A stretch of DNA of 64,000 bases from the NCBI GenBank assembly GCA_937930845.1, contig CALHBJ010000001.1, positions 744,001 to 808,000 on the forward strand, in the 5' to 3' direction. This stretch comes from an uncultured Rhizobiaceae group bacterium (GTDB taxonomy: Bacteria > Pseudomonadota > Alphaproteobacteria > Rhizobiales > Rhizobiaceae). Made by a program: the position numbers and the translations under genes. Positions 11,035 through 20,290 of the stretch are shown here, in pieces (position 1 is the first letter of the stretch; every line of letters begins with the position of its first letter). Under the pieces are notes generated by a model. That model worked only from the letters and a program-made list of their open reading frames with translations, was not told the DNA's origin and searched no databases.

Positions 11035-12240
11035 TCAATTCATCCGGCCGGGGTTCAACACGCCCTTGGGATCGAAATTTTCACGGTAGCGCTTGCTGAG
11101 CGCGGCGAGTGGTGCGGGCTGCGGTTGGAAAACGTCCGTGCTTTGTCGGGTGGCCACATCAGCACGGATGAGCGTTGCGTGCCCGCCCCCGTGCTGTTGG
11201 ATCGTGTTGCGCAAAATGGGTGCATTGGGGTTGCCATCATTCATTTGCATCCACACAAGCCCGCCCTGCCAGTCGTAATAGGCGCTCACATCCGTCTGGT
11301 TTTTCACCGCATGGACAATCGCATGGCCTTCACTAGGTGTGCAGGAAACCCGCCACACGGGCGCATCCCGTTGGGCAGCAAATGGCAGGCAATCGCGCAC
11401 ATTAATCCAGCACTTTCGCGAGGCTTCTTCGTCAAGGCGTTCTTGTGCGCCCATGGATTTTAACAGCGATGACAGGTTTTCAATGCGAGAGGCAACCGAG
11501 GGCGTAAAGCCTTCCAGCCTAAGATAGGTGTGCGCCTGTCCCTGATTAAGCTCTGCAGGCAGATGGGCTGCACCGGAAACCTCTGCATTTGATCCCATGG
11601 CGGTCGCCATGGCCTGGGCAGCGTCTGCGTCGGTCAGGCCGACGATCACCAGTGTCTGTTCGGTCTCCGCGCGGGGCAGAACTTTCACAATAATATCGGT
11701 CAATACGGCCAGTGTCCCATAAGCGCCGGTGAGCCCTTTCGACAAATCATATCCGGTGACATTTTTGACCACGCGACCGCCGGATTTAAACACTTCACCG
11801 CGCCCGGACACTGCGGTTACGCCCAATATGTGATCGCGCACCGAACCAGCTTTCAATCGGCGTGGGCCGCTAAGATTGGTGCTCACCAATCCACCCAATG
11901 TGCCCAATTTGGGTTTGTTGCCGAGCAATGGACCAATATCCATCGGCTCGAACTGAAGCTCCTGATTGTGCTGGTCGAGCAATTTTACGATCTCTTCCAG
12001 CGGCGTGCCTGCTTTGGCAGACAGAACCAATTCCTCCGGCTCAAACAGGGTCACCCCCGTCAATGCGGACATATCGAGCGTATGGGCCGTTTGCATGGGG
12101 CGGCCCAGGGCGCGTTTGCTGCCCTGGCCGATAATTTCCAACGGTACTTCTTCGCCTGCGGCCCATTTTACGGCGGCCAAAACATCGTCATTGGTCTGAG
12201 GGTGCAGGTCAGCCTGGGTTGATTGCTGTTTTTGGGTCAT
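11035..12240 (-). CDS. glcE: glycolate oxidase FAD-binding subunit
   Basis: A 401-residue accessory flavoprotein of the GlcDEF complex. It has an FAD-binding PCMH-type fold: IIGQGSKRALGRP, LGTLGGLVSTNLSGPRR and VKNVTGYDLSKGLTGAYGTL. The ORF is open to 12309, but ATG 12240 shares its A with the glcD stop (TGATG arrangement), so this start gives coupling and the family length. A Pro/Gly-rich C-terminus ends FDPKGVLNPGRMN, as in GlcE. Confidence 0.9.
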   Translation of the reverse strand: MTQKQQSTQADLHPQTNDDVLAAVKWAAGEEVPLEIIGQGSKRALGRPMQTAHTLDMSALTGVTLFEPEELVLSAKAGTPLEEIVKLLDQHNQELQFEPMDIGPLLGNKPKLGTLGGLVSTNLSGPRRLKAGSVRDHILGVTAVSGRGEVFKSGGRVVKNVTGYDLSKGLTGAYGTLAVLTDIIVKVLPRAETEQTLVIVGLTDADAAQAMATAMGSNAEVSGAAHLPAELNQGQAHTYLRLEGFTPSVASRIENLSSLLKSMGAQERLDEEASRKCWINVRDCLPFAAQRDAPVWRVSCTPSEGHAIVHAVKNQTDVSAYYDWQGGLVWMQMNDGNPNAPILRNTIQQHGGGHATLIRADVATRQSTDVFQPQPAPLAALSKRYRENFDPKGVLNPGRMN

Positions 12241-13736
12241 CAGAACCTCGGCAAATCGGGAAACGGCACATTGCCCCTGTGCACATGCATGCGGCCCAGT
12301 TCGGCGCATCTGTGCAGTTGAGGAAACACCTTGCCGGGGTTGAGCAATTGGTCGGGATCAAAGGCACATTTCACCCGCTGCTGTTGTTTGAGATCATCCT
12401 CGGTGAACATTTCCGGCATCAGATCGCGCTTTTCCACGCCAACACCGTGTTCGCCGGTGAGAACACCGCCCACTTCAACACACAGCTTGAGGATTTCCGC
12501 ACCAAATTCTTCGGTTTTCGCCAATTCACCGGGAATATTCGCATCGTAAAGAATGAGCGGATGAAGGTTGCCGTCGCCCGCATGGAACACATTGGCCACA
12601 CGTAAATTATAGTGGTTTGACAATTCTCGCATGCGCGCCAGAACCGTGGGCAATTCCTTGCGCGGAATGGTGCCGTCCATGCAATAATAGTCTGGCGAAA
12701 TGCGCCCGACCGCGGGAAATGCCGCCTTGCGCCCGGCCCAAAAGGACAGGCGCTCTTCTTCATTTGTGGAAATGCGAAGAGTGGAGGATTTGTTGTTGCG
12801 GGCGATTTTTTCAACCCGTTCGATGAGATAGTCCACTTCCGCTTCGGGACCATCCAGTTCAACGATCAGCAGGGCCTCAACGTCGAGGGGATAGCCGGCA
12901 TGAACGAAGTCTTCGGCCGCATGGATTGCAGGCCGGTCCATCATCTCCATGCCGCCGGGGATGATCCCGTCGGAAATGATGTCCGCAACACATTGTCCGC
13001 CATCTTCGGACGTTGGGAAGCCGATCAGCAGAGCGCGCGCCGTCTCCGGCTTTTGCAAGATTCTCACGGTTACTTCGGTGACAACACCCAACAGACCTTC
13101 CGATCCTGTGAGCACACCCAGCAGATCATAGCCCTCCGATTCCAGGTGCTTGCCACCCAGTCGCATGACCTCGCCTTCAATGGTCACGAACTCGATCCCG
13201 AGCACGTTATTGGCCGTGAGCCCATATTTCAGACAATGCACACCGCCGGAATTTTCAGCGACATTACCGCCAATTGAGCAGGCAATCTGGGAGGAAGGAT
13301 CGGGCGCATAGTAAAACCCCTCGCCCGCCACAGCATGAGTAATGCCCAAATTGGTGACACCGGGCTGAACCACCGCACAGCGGTTTGGATAATCGATGTC
13401 CAGCACCCGACTGAATTTCGACATGACCAGCAAGACCGCGTCTTCCAGTGGCAAAGCCCCACCGGATAAAGACGTTCCCGCCCCCCGGGGCACGACCTTG
13501 ATTCCCCCCGCGCTACAATATTTCAACACCGCGGCCACCTGTTCCACCGTTTCAGGCAAGACCACAATGAACGGCAGCGCCTTGTAGGCGGTCAGGCCAT
13601 CGGATTCAAAAACCCGCATGGCATGTTCGTCGGATACAACGCCTTCACCGGGCACAATGGCTGAAAGGTCTGCAACAATCCTGGCACGCCGGGCCAATAC
13701 GGATTGGTCAAGCGGTGGCATCATGAGGCCGGACAT
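12240..13736 (-). CDS. glcD: glycolate oxidase / D-lactate dehydrogenase flavoprotein subunit
   Basis: FAD-linked 2-hydroxy-acid oxidase of 498 residues. The FAD-binding half holds VPRGAGTSLSGGALP, PDPSSQIACSIGGNVAENSGG and VLTGSEGLLGVVTEVTVRI. The oxidase C-terminal half holds NVFHAGDGNLHPLILYD and GVLTGEHGVGVEKR, ending near FDPDQLLNPGKVFP. It oxidises glycolate or D-lactate to glyoxylate or pyruvate; the sequence does not decide between them. First gene of glcDEF; a 31-base inverted repeat sits just upstream. Confidence 0.92.
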   Translation of the reverse strand: MSGLMMPPLDQSVLARRARIVADLSAIVPGEGVVSDEHAMRVFESDGLTAYKALPFIVVLPETVEQVAAVLKYCSAGGIKVVPRGAGTSLSGGALPLEDAVLLVMSKFSRVLDIDYPNRCAVVQPGVTNLGITHAVAGEGFYYAPDPSSQIACSIGGNVAENSGGVHCLKYGLTANNVLGIEFVTIEGEVMRLGGKHLESEGYDLLGVLTGSEGLLGVVTEVTVRILQKPETARALLIGFPTSEDGGQCVADIISDGIIPGGMEMMDRPAIHAAEDFVHAGYPLDVEALLIVELDGPEAEVDYLIERVEKIARNNKSSTLRISTNEEERLSFWAGRKAAFPAVGRISPDYYCMDGTIPRKELPTVLARMRELSNHYNLRVANVFHAGDGNLHPLILYDANIPGELAKTEEFGAEILKLCVEVGGVLTGEHGVGVEKRDLMPEMFTEDDLKQQQRVKCAFDPDQLLNPGKVFPQLHRCAELGRMHVHRGNVPFPDLPRF

Positions 13737-13747
13737 GGCACATCTCC

Positions 13748-13778
13748 AATAAGTGGTAAAAAATGTTTACCACTTATT
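13748..13778. promoter_or_regulatory. operator: perfect inverted repeat before glcD
   Basis: Arms AATAAGTGGTAAA (13748-13760) and TTTACCACTTATT (13766-13778) are perfect reverse complements separated by AAATG. It lies 12 bases upstream of the glcD start. The core AGTGG-N13-CCACT occurs again at 17160-17182 beside gntR, so the GntR protein of this locus is the likely ligand. Confidence 0.75.
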
Positions 13779-13794
13779 CTTGACCCTGAAAAGC

Positions 13795-13823
13795 AAAAAC
13801 CCGCCCTGTATTCACAGGGCGGG
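13795..13823 (-). terminator. intrinsic terminator of the dctPQM operon
   Basis: On the minus strand CCCGCCCTG / CAGGGCGGG arms (13800-13808, 13815-13823) with a six-base loop are followed by TTTTT (13795-13799). It lies 40 bases after the dctM stop and insulates the TRAP genes from glcD. Confidence 0.85.
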
Positions 13824-13862
13824 CTTCAATTCGATTTTGCCCCTATCAAAGGAACATGCGGG

Positions 13863-15344
13863 TTAATCCAGCAATGTGCGTGGCAACCACAGGGCAAGTT
13901 CCGGGAACGTAAGAACAAGCCCAAGCCCTATCAGTTGGAGCAACACAAAGGGAATGATACCGCGATAGATCGATTGAATCTTAATCTCCGGCGGTGCCAC
14001 CGCCTTGAGGTAAAATAGTGCAAATCCAAAGGGCGGGGTTAAGAACGATGTCTGGAGATTGACCGCCAGCAGTATCGCAAACCAATAGACCAGTTCCACT
14101 TTGGCCACGTGATCGCCGAAGTCGAGCAATTCGATGATTGGCGAGAACACGGGCAACACGATTAACGTGATTTCGATCCAGTCGAAAAAGAAGCCGAGGA
14201 AAAACACAATTCCCATGATGAGGAACAGGAGGCCCCAGGATCCAAGGCCCATGGCTTCCACCAGTTCGATCACCAGTTCTTCGCCACCGATTGCGCGGAA
14301 CACGAAAGAGAACAGTGTGGCACCAATGAAGATGCCAAAGATCATCGCGTTGGTCAGCGCCGAGCGGTACATGACATCGGAAAGCACCGTCCAGAAATTG
14401 CGCAAGGTGCCGGCGAAGCTCTTATCATCCGGGTTGGGCACGCCAAGGTCGACATCGGCCTTACCTTCGAACTCCATTTCCTCCACGCCCATGGCAGGCA
14501 GCAGAACCAGATTGAAGAAACCCAGCAGAACCGCGCCGAACGCGCCAACACCGGCGGCTTCCGTTGGTGTGGCAAAGCCCGCAAGGATGGAACCCAGCAC
14601 CAAGCCAATCAAAACGATGGGCGGCACGAATGAACGCAACACCATGCCCCAGAATCCAGCGGTGGTTTGAGGACCAATGTCGGCGGGAAGTTTGGGGGCC
14701 ATCGAGGGCGAGATGGAAGTGCGGATCAAAATGTAGATCAGATACATTGCCGACAGCATGAAGCCTGGAATCACCGCAGCCACAAACAAATTACCCACCG
14801 AACGGGACAACAAATCGGCCATGATGACCAGCATGATTGATGGCGGGATGAGAATGCCCAGCGTGCCCGATGCGGCAATTGTGCCCGACGCGAGCGAGGG
14901 AGAATATCCCCGCGACATCATCACCGGCAACGCCAGCAGCGACATCATGACAACCGAAGCGCCAATAATGCCCGTTGTGGCGGCCAGGATGGTGCCCATC
15001 AGGGTCACCGCCATGGCAAGACCGCCTGGCACACGGCGCAGAAGCACTTGCAGGCAATTGAGCAGGTCGCGGGCGATGCCGGATTTTTCCAACATAGTGC
15101 CCATGAAAATAAACATGGGTATCGCCGTTAGAATTAGGTTTTCCGCGATGCCGCCAAATATGCGCGCCGGTATGGCGCCGAATTGCGGCCAGTCAAACAG
15201 GAAGTCGTCAATCTGAATGGTAATCAGGGCAAAGGCCAGGCCGATGCCGCCCAAAATGAAGGCAACCGGATAGCCGGAGAACAGGAAAATCGCCAATGCT
15301 GCAAACATCAGCAGTGGCAAAATCTCGGTGAGATGTTCCATCAT
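13863..15344 (-). CDS. dctM: TRAP transporter large permease (DctM family)
   Basis: Membrane channel subunit of a tripartite ATP-independent periplasmic transporter, driven by a sodium or proton gradient. A 493-residue, very hydrophobic protein with about 12-14 membrane helices. Signatures include AIPMFIFMGTMLEKSGIA and GTLGILIPPSIMLVIMADL. A hydrophilic insert at about residues 280-320 (EEMEFEGKADVDLGVPNPDD) is seen in 2-oxo-acid/lactate-type TRAP permeases (from memory). Its start overlaps the dctQ end by four bases. Confidence 0.9.
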   Translation of the reverse strand: MMEHLTEILPLLMFAALAIFLFSGYPVAFILGGIGLAFALITIQIDDFLFDWPQFGAIPARIFGGIAENLILTAIPMFIFMGTMLEKSGIARDLLNCLQVLLRRVPGGLAMAVTLMGTILAATTGIIGASVVMMSLLALPVMMSRGYSPSLASGTIAASGTLGILIPPSIMLVIMADLLSRSVGNLFVAAVIPGFMLSAMYLIYILIRTSISPSMAPKLPADIGPQTTAGFWGMVLRSFVPPIVLIGLVLGSILAGFATPTEAAGVGAFGAVLLGFFNLVLLPAMGVEEMEFEGKADVDLGVPNPDDKSFAGTLRNFWTVLSDVMYRSALTNAMIFGIFIGATLFSFVFRAIGGEELVIELVEAMGLGSWGLLFLIMGIVFFLGFFFDWIEITLIVLPVFSPIIELLDFGDHVAKVELVYWFAILLAVNLQTSFLTPPFGFALFYLKAVAPPEIKIQSIYRGIIPFVLLQLIGLGLVLTFPELALWLPRTLLD

Positions 15345-15913
15345 TTGTGATCCCCTCCAATGGTTTCGGGAATCATGTGGGCGGGCAATTCATTGCGCAG
15401 CCCGGCGATTGCCTTGAAAAGGATCGCAAGCCCTGCGAGCCCCAGCAAAACGAACATCAGGGGAATGGCAGCTTTGACGACCCAAATGTATGACAAGCCG
15501 ATGGTCGATTTGGACACCTCTCCCTCCAGGAAAGATGAATAGGTATAGAGCGTGCAATAGTAAGCACCGATAATCGTGTAGGGCAGCAGGAAAATGATGC
15601 AGCCCAGAATTTCGATCCAGTATTTAACGCGCAGGCCAAACTGCTCGCGTATCAGATCAATGCGCACATGGGATTGGCGCAGATAAGCCCATCCCAGTAC
15701 CAGCGCAAACAGGAAGGTGTGCAGCCAATATTCGGATTCCTGTATCTGGGTTGAATTGAACCCAAACACCTGTTCTTTGTTGACGCCCATTTTGCGGGTC
15801 ACAACATCGAACACGACGATGACGACAAGTATGCCGCCAAGCCACGCGCCCGTTTTGGCTAAAAGTGTCAGTAAGCGGTCGATTGCAATCGACGCTCGAA
15901 CCAGCGCAGACAT
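15341..15913 (-). CDS. dctQ: TRAP transporter small permease (DctQ family)
   Basis: A 190-residue membrane protein with four hydrophobic segments (about 22-40, 62-80, 100-125, 148-170), the DctQ layout. The loop SHVRIDLIRE matches the conserved R/H-x-R-x-D motif region of the family. It pairs with DctM in the inner membrane. It lies between dctP and dctM on one transcript. Confidence 0.88.
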   Translation of the reverse strand: MSALVRASIAIDRLLTLLAKTGAWLGGILVVIVVFDVVTRKMGVNKEQVFGFNSTQIQESEYWLHTFLFALVLGWAYLRQSHVRIDLIREQFGLRVKYWIEILGCIIFLLPYTIIGAYYCTLYTYSSFLEGEVSKSTIGLSYIWVVKAAIPLMFVLLGLAGLAILFKAIAGLRNELPAHMIPETIGGDHK

Positions 15914-16020
15914 CAGCTTCCCCGATCAAATATCAATAATTAAGTCATCGCCCATTGGGGCGATTTCAAAAGCATTGCGGCGCGGACATGAAATTGCACA
16001 CCCGCGCCGAAAACATTTGC

Positions 16021-17061
16021 TTATTTCAGGTAACCGAGGTCTTTCCACACGGCATATTCTGCGCGGAAGGCTTTCAGGTTCTCCCAGGTTTCCTTGAAGG
16101 TGGGATCGCCTGCGGCGATTTCCTCTGCAAGGCCTTCCCAGGTAACTTTGAGCTTGTCGAGGTCAGCCTGTTTCCACTTGTGGATGGTCACGCCTTTCGA
16201 CTTCAACTCAGCCAGCGCCTTGCCCTGAATCGCTTCTCCCTCGGCCATGCCGATGGTGAAATTGGCCTTACAGGCAATTTCAAGCTGGGCCTGCTGGGTT
16301 TCGTTCATCGCTTCCCATTTGCCCTTGTTGATAATCAACTCGAACGTTGTGGCCTGCTGGTGCCAGCCGGGGAAATAATAGTTCTTGGCAATCTGATAGA
16401 AGCCAAGATTGAGGTCGATGGCGGGCATTGAAAATTCGGTCGCGTCAATCGTGCCGCGCTCCAGGGCGGGGTAGATATCGGCGGCAGCCAAGAGCTGTGT
16501 ATCCACACCAAGCTTCTGCATCACCTTCGCGCCCAGGCCGAAGAAGCGCATTTTCTTGCCCTTCAGATCGTCAATGGAGTCAAGCGGCTCGCGGAACCAA
16601 CCGGATGCTTCGGGAGCGATCACGCCGCAAATCAGGGCATGCATGCCATTGCGCTCATAAATCTTTTGATACATTTCCTCGCCGCCGCCATTGTACAGCC
16701 AGGCTGCATATTCACCGGCGGCAGGGCCAAATGGAACAGCAGAGAAAAGCGCCAGCGCAGGCTCTTTGCCCTGCCAGTAACCAGATGTGGACCAACCGGC
16801 ATCAACCGCACCGGACTTTACAGCGTCAAACAATTCCAAAGCAGGAACCAGCGCACCCGGCTCAAAATATTTCAGCTGAATGTCACCGCCGGAAATGCGG
16901 GCCACGTTTTCCTCGAGCTTCTTACCCAGTGTACCCAGCTGTGTCAGCTTGGACGGGAATGTGGCACCCATTTTCAGGCGCACTTTTTCAGCCGATGCAG
17001 ACGTGGCCATAAGGCCTGCCGCAGCCGTTGCAAGGACAGCTGTTCTGAAGATTTTTTTCAT
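16021..17061 (-). CDS. dctP: TRAP transporter substrate-binding protein (DctP family)
   Basis: Periplasmic receptor of 346 residues. MKKIFRTAVLATAAAGLMATSASA is a signal peptide. The conserved region KKMRFFGLGAKVMQKLGV...ALERGTIDATEFSMP carries the Arg and the polar residues that hold the substrate carboxylate. PGWHQQATTFELIINK matches the receptors for 2-oxo acids and lactate better than succinate DctP, so a monocarboxylate ligand is inferred. ATG 17061 has GGGAGG about eight bases upstream; the longer frame to 17181 crosses the operator and is rejected. Confidence 0.9.
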   Translation of the reverse strand: MKKIFRTAVLATAAAGLMATSASAEKVRLKMGATFPSKLTQLGTLGKKLEENVARISGGDIQLKYFEPGALVPALELFDAVKSGAVDAGWSTSGYWQGKEPALALFSAVPFGPAAGEYAAWLYNGGGEEMYQKIYERNGMHALICGVIAPEASGWFREPLDSIDDLKGKKMRFFGLGAKVMQKLGVDTQLLAAADIYPALERGTIDATEFSMPAIDLNLGFYQIAKNYYFPGWHQQATTFELIINKGKWEAMNETQQAQLEIACKANFTIGMAEGEAIQGKALAELKSKGVTIHKWKQADLDKLKVTWEGLAEEIAAGDPTFKETWENLKAFRAEYAVWKDLGYLK

Positions 17062-17159
17062 TTGGTTTTCCTCCCTGGAAACACGCTCATGTTTTGCGCC
17101 ACCGGTCCTCCCGACCCATATGCGCCATGTTGCCTCGCCCACCGGAATAACGGTACAAT

Positions 17160-17182
17160 AGTGGACAACATTATTGACCACT
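17160..17182. promoter_or_regulatory. operator between dctP and gntR
   Basis: AGTGG (17160-17164), 13 bases, CCACT (17178-17182). Inside, ACAA/TTGA continue the dyad with one mismatch. The spacing and outer arms equal those of the site before glcD. A further small dyad, GTGGG-N7-CCCAC at 17225-17241, abuts the gntR start and may serve autoregulation. Confidence 0.65.
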
Positions 17183-17244
17183 TACAACATCGACCGATAC
17201 CCTGCAACCGAGCAGGCAAAACGTGTGGGTAATTTGCCCACCAA

Positions 17245-18078
17245 ATGAGTAGGCAATTTTTGGCCAACATGATTTTTACCAGCATTGAACATGGCCGCAC
17301 GGCACGGGAAGTTGAGCGCCAGATTGAACGGCTGGTACTGGAAGGCGTGTTGCGGGTGGGTGATCGGTTGCCCGGTGAACGGGAGCTTTCCAAGAAGCTT
17401 AACGTGTCCCGCCCCATCCTGCGCGAGGCTCTTTCCAGCCTGGAAGAACGCGGTTTGCTGGTGGCGCGCCATGGGGGCGGCACCTTTGTGGCTGATGTGA
17501 TTGGCACAATATTTGCGCCCCCCATTGTTGAAATCATTTCCAACACCCCGAAGGCAAAATCAGACTATCTGGAATATCGCCGCGAAATCGAAGGCATGAC
17601 TGCCGCCCTGGCTGCTCAACGGGCAACGGCGGCTGACCGTAAATTACTGGCCGATGTGATGGCAAAAATGGTTGCTGCGCACGAGAAGGAAGACCCGGCA
17701 ACGGAAGCGGAAATCGATGTGGAATTCCACAGCACCGTTTGTGAATGTGCCCACAACATCATTTTGTTGCACACATTGCGCTCTTGCTACCGATTGCTTG
17801 CAGATGACGTGTTTTTCAACCGTTCCCATGTCTATAACGGCCCGTCCCAACGTCTGGCTCTGCTGGATCAGCACCGGGCAATCTATGACGCGATCATTGC
17901 CGGTGATGCGGACAAGGCAGCCCAGGCGGCGCGTCATCACATCACCTATGTGGAACAAGCCACCCGCGACGCTGAACGGCAGCAGGACTGGAATTCCATA
18001 TCGACATTGCGACTGGAACAGCGCGATGAACGTTCAAACCCACGCGCCAGACGCAAGTCACAAGCCGCACAAACCTAG
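17245..18078 (+). CDS. GntR-family transcriptional regulator, FadR subfamily (FCD domain)
   Basis: A 277-residue regulator. The N-terminal winged helix (about residues 17-80) contains LVLEGVLRVGDRLPGERELSKKLNVSRPILREALSSLEERG. An FCD ligand-binding domain follows (about 105-235) with the metal-binding His/Asp pattern (IDVEFHSTV, HRAIYDAIIAGD, AARHHI). LldR, LutR-like and DctR-type FCD proteins respond to lactate or related acids; here it sits between the TRAP genes and lutABC, so the ligand is probably lactate or glycolate. The start could be ATG 17245 or 17269. lutABC follows 32 bases on, so they are probably co-transcribed. Confidence 0.9.
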   Translation: MSRQFLANMIFTSIEHGRTAREVERQIERLVLEGVLRVGDRLPGERELSKKLNVSRPILREALSSLEERGLLVARHGGGTFVADVIGTIFAPPIVEIISNTPKAKSDYLEYRREIEGMTAALAAQRATAADRKLLADVMAKMVAAHEKEDPATEAEIDVEFHSTVCECAHNIILLHTLRSCYRLLADDVFFNRSHVYNGPSQRLALLDQHRAIYDAIIAGDADKAAQAARHHITYVEQATRDAERQQDWNSISTLRLEQRDERSNPRARRKSQAAQT

Positions 18079-18110
18079 GTTTAAGACCCTAAGATCAAGG
18101 AACCACCCCA

Positions 18111-18869
18111 TTGAGCAATCCCTCTGTCGGCCTATTCGTCACCTGCCTCGTGGACCTGTTTCGGCCCAATGTGGGCTTTGCAGCAGTGGACTTGTTGGAA
18201 AAGGCCGGTTGCGTTGTCAGTGTGCCACCGGCGCAAACCTGTTGCGGACAACCTGCCTATAATTCCGGTGATCGGGCGGACACGCGCGCGATTGCCGAAC
18301 AGGTGATCGCCGCGTTTGAAAAATTTGACTATGTGGTAGCGCCTTCGGGTTCGTGCGCGGCGATGCTGAAAAAGCATTATCCTGAACTGTTTGCCGGTGA
18401 TGCGGCCTGGGAAGAACGCGCCAATGCGTTTTCCGGCAAAGTATTTGAGTTGGTCAGTTTCCTGACCGACGTGATGTTTGTGAGTGATGTTGATGCCCAT
18501 TTTGACGGTTCGGTGACCTATCACGACAGTTGTTCGGGCCTGCGGGAGTTGGGTATATCGCGACAACCGCGCAAACTGCTTGCCCAGGTAGATGGGCTGG
18601 AGTTGAAAGAGATGAAAGACCCGGACGTGTGTTGCGGATTTGGCGGCACGTTTTGCGTTAAATATTCCGACATCTCCAACGCCATTGTTGCAAAGAAAAC
18701 CGACAATGTGGAAGCGGCTCAGGCTGATCTGTTGCTGGCGGGCGATTTGGGATGCCTGATGAACATGTCCGGCAAACTGCACCGGGAGGGCCGAAACACC
18801 AAAGCGCGACACGTGGCCGAAGTGCTGGCCGGTCGGCTGGATGTGCCTGCGATTGGAGATTCCAAATGA
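18111..18869 (+). CDS. lutA: L-lactate oxidation protein LutA (CCG-domain Fe-S protein)
   Basis: LutA (YkgE) works with LutB and LutC in cytochrome-independent L-lactate oxidation to pyruvate. The 252-residue protein has two CCG cysteine-rich domains: QTCCGQPAYNSG (about residue 43) and DVCCGFGGTFCVKY (about 172), with additional Cys at SGSCAAML and HDSCSGLREL. Translation starts at TTG 18111, with AAGG ten bases upstream; no ATG fits. Its stop overlaps the lutB start by four bases. Confidence 0.92.
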   Translation: MSNPSVGLFVTCLVDLFRPNVGFAAVDLLEKAGCVVSVPPAQTCCGQPAYNSGDRADTRAIAEQVIAAFEKFDYVVAPSGSCAAMLKKHYPELFAGDAAWEERANAFSGKVFELVSFLTDVMFVSDVDAHFDGSVTYHDSCSGLRELGISRQPRKLLAQVDGLELKEMKDPDVCCGFGGTFCVKYSDISNAIVAKKTDNVEAAQADLLLAGDLGCLMNMSGKLHREGRNTKARHVAEVLAGRLDVPAIGDSK

Positions 18870-20290
18870 AGATCACCACACCGGAATTCAAGGAAAATGC
18901 CGTAAAGGCGCTGGCCAATGACAATTTGCAAAAAGCCCTTGGCAATGTGGAAAAGGGTTTTATCGGCAAACGCCAGGCGGCTGCCGATGCCTTGCCGGAA
19001 TTTGAAGCCCTGCGCGATAAGGCGCGGGACATCAAAGACCACACCCTGGCGCATCTCGACCTCTATCTTAAAGCTTATGAGGAAAAGGTGGTCGAATCCG
19101 GTGGACACGTGCATTGGGCCCAGACCGCAGAAGATGCACGCAATATCGTGCTCGACATTTGTCGTACAGCCAATGCCAAGACGGTGACAAAAGGGAAATC
19201 AATGATCTCCGAAGAAATGGGGATCAACGAATTTCTGGAAGAAAAAGGCATTCAGCCCATCGAGACGGACCTGGGTGAATACATCATTCAATTGCGTGGT
19301 GAAGCTCCCAGCCACATTATCGCACCGGCAGTGCATGTGTTGAAGGAACAGGTGGAAGCCGATTTCCGCGAGGAACATGACCATCTGCCCGAAGGCCGCA
19401 ATCTAGATGAACCTGAAACCCTGTTGGACGAGGCCCGCACGGTTTTGCGGCAGAAATTCATCGACGCTGATGTGGGCATCACCGGGGCTAATTTCCTTGT
19501 GGCGGAAACCGGCACCTCAATCATCGTGACCAATGAGGGCAATGGCGATCTCACCCAGACATTGCCGCGCGTGCACATCGTGCTTGCGTCCATCGAAAAG
19601 ATTGCCCCCACGCTTGAGGATGTCAGTCAGATCCTGCGCGTATTGGCGCGTTCCGCCACCGGGCAAGATATGTCTGTCTATACAACCTTTTCCACCGGCC
19701 CGCGCCGCGAAGGGGACGTGGATGGGCCGGAAGAATATCATGTTGTCTTATTGGACAATGGCCGCACCAATATGATCGGCACGGAATTTCAGGACATGTT
19801 GCGCTGCATCCGTTGTGGTGCCTGTATGAACCATTGCCCGGTATATCATGCGGTGGGAGGCCACGCCTATGGCTGGGTTTATCCCGGCCCCATGGGTGCT
19901 GTGCTGACACCTTCTTTGAAGGGTGTCGAGGATGGCGGCAATCTGCCCAATGCCTCGACGTTTTGCGGGCGTTGTGAAGCGGTGTGCCCCATGCGCATTC
20001 CCCTGCCGAAAATGATGCGGCATTGGCGCGAACGGGAGTTTGAGAAAAACCTCAATCCTGCTGTCCAACGTTGGGGGTTGAAAACCTGGGCCTGGTTTGC
20101 CCAACGCCCCAGGCTCTATCAATTGGGTGCCCGTGTGGCCATGCGCGGACTTTCCATAATGGGCGGTAAAAAAGGGCGTCTTGCCAAAATGCCCCTGGGC
20201 AGTGGGTGGACCAAATATCGCGACATGCCCGCACCAGAAGGCGAAACATTTCAGGCACAATGGGCAGCCCACAAAGGACGTGCAAAATGA
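18866..20290 (+). CDS. lutB: L-lactate oxidation iron-sulfur protein LutB
   Basis: A 474-residue protein with an N-terminal LUD domain (TVTKGKSMISEEMGINEFLE, ITGANFLVAETGTSIIVTNEGN) and a ferredoxin-like C-terminal domain with CIRCGACMNHCPVY and CGRCEAVCPMRIPLP for two 4Fe-4S clusters. ATG 18866 is selected; the frame is open upstream within lutA. Both ends overlap neighbours by four bases, so lutABC is translationally coupled. Confidence 0.93.
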   Translation: MKITTPEFKENAVKALANDNLQKALGNVEKGFIGKRQAAADALPEFEALRDKARDIKDHTLAHLDLYLKAYEEKVVESGGHVHWAQTAEDARNIVLDICRTANAKTVTKGKSMISEEMGINEFLEEKGIQPIETDLGEYIIQLRGEAPSHIIAPAVHVLKEQVEADFREEHDHLPEGRNLDEPETLLDEARTVLRQKFIDADVGITGANFLVAETGTSIIVTNEGNGDLTQTLPRVHIVLASIEKIAPTLEDVSQILRVLARSATGQDMSVYTTFSTGPRREGDVDGPEEYHVVLLDNGRTNMIGTEFQDMLRCIRCGACMNHCPVYHAVGGHAYGWVYPGPMGAVLTPSLKGVEDGGNLPNASTFCGRCEAVCPMRIPLPKMMRHWREREFEKNLNPAVQRWGLKTWAWFAQRPRLYQLGARVAMRGLSIMGGKKGRLAKMPLGSGWTKYRDMPAPEGETFQAQWAAHKGRAK

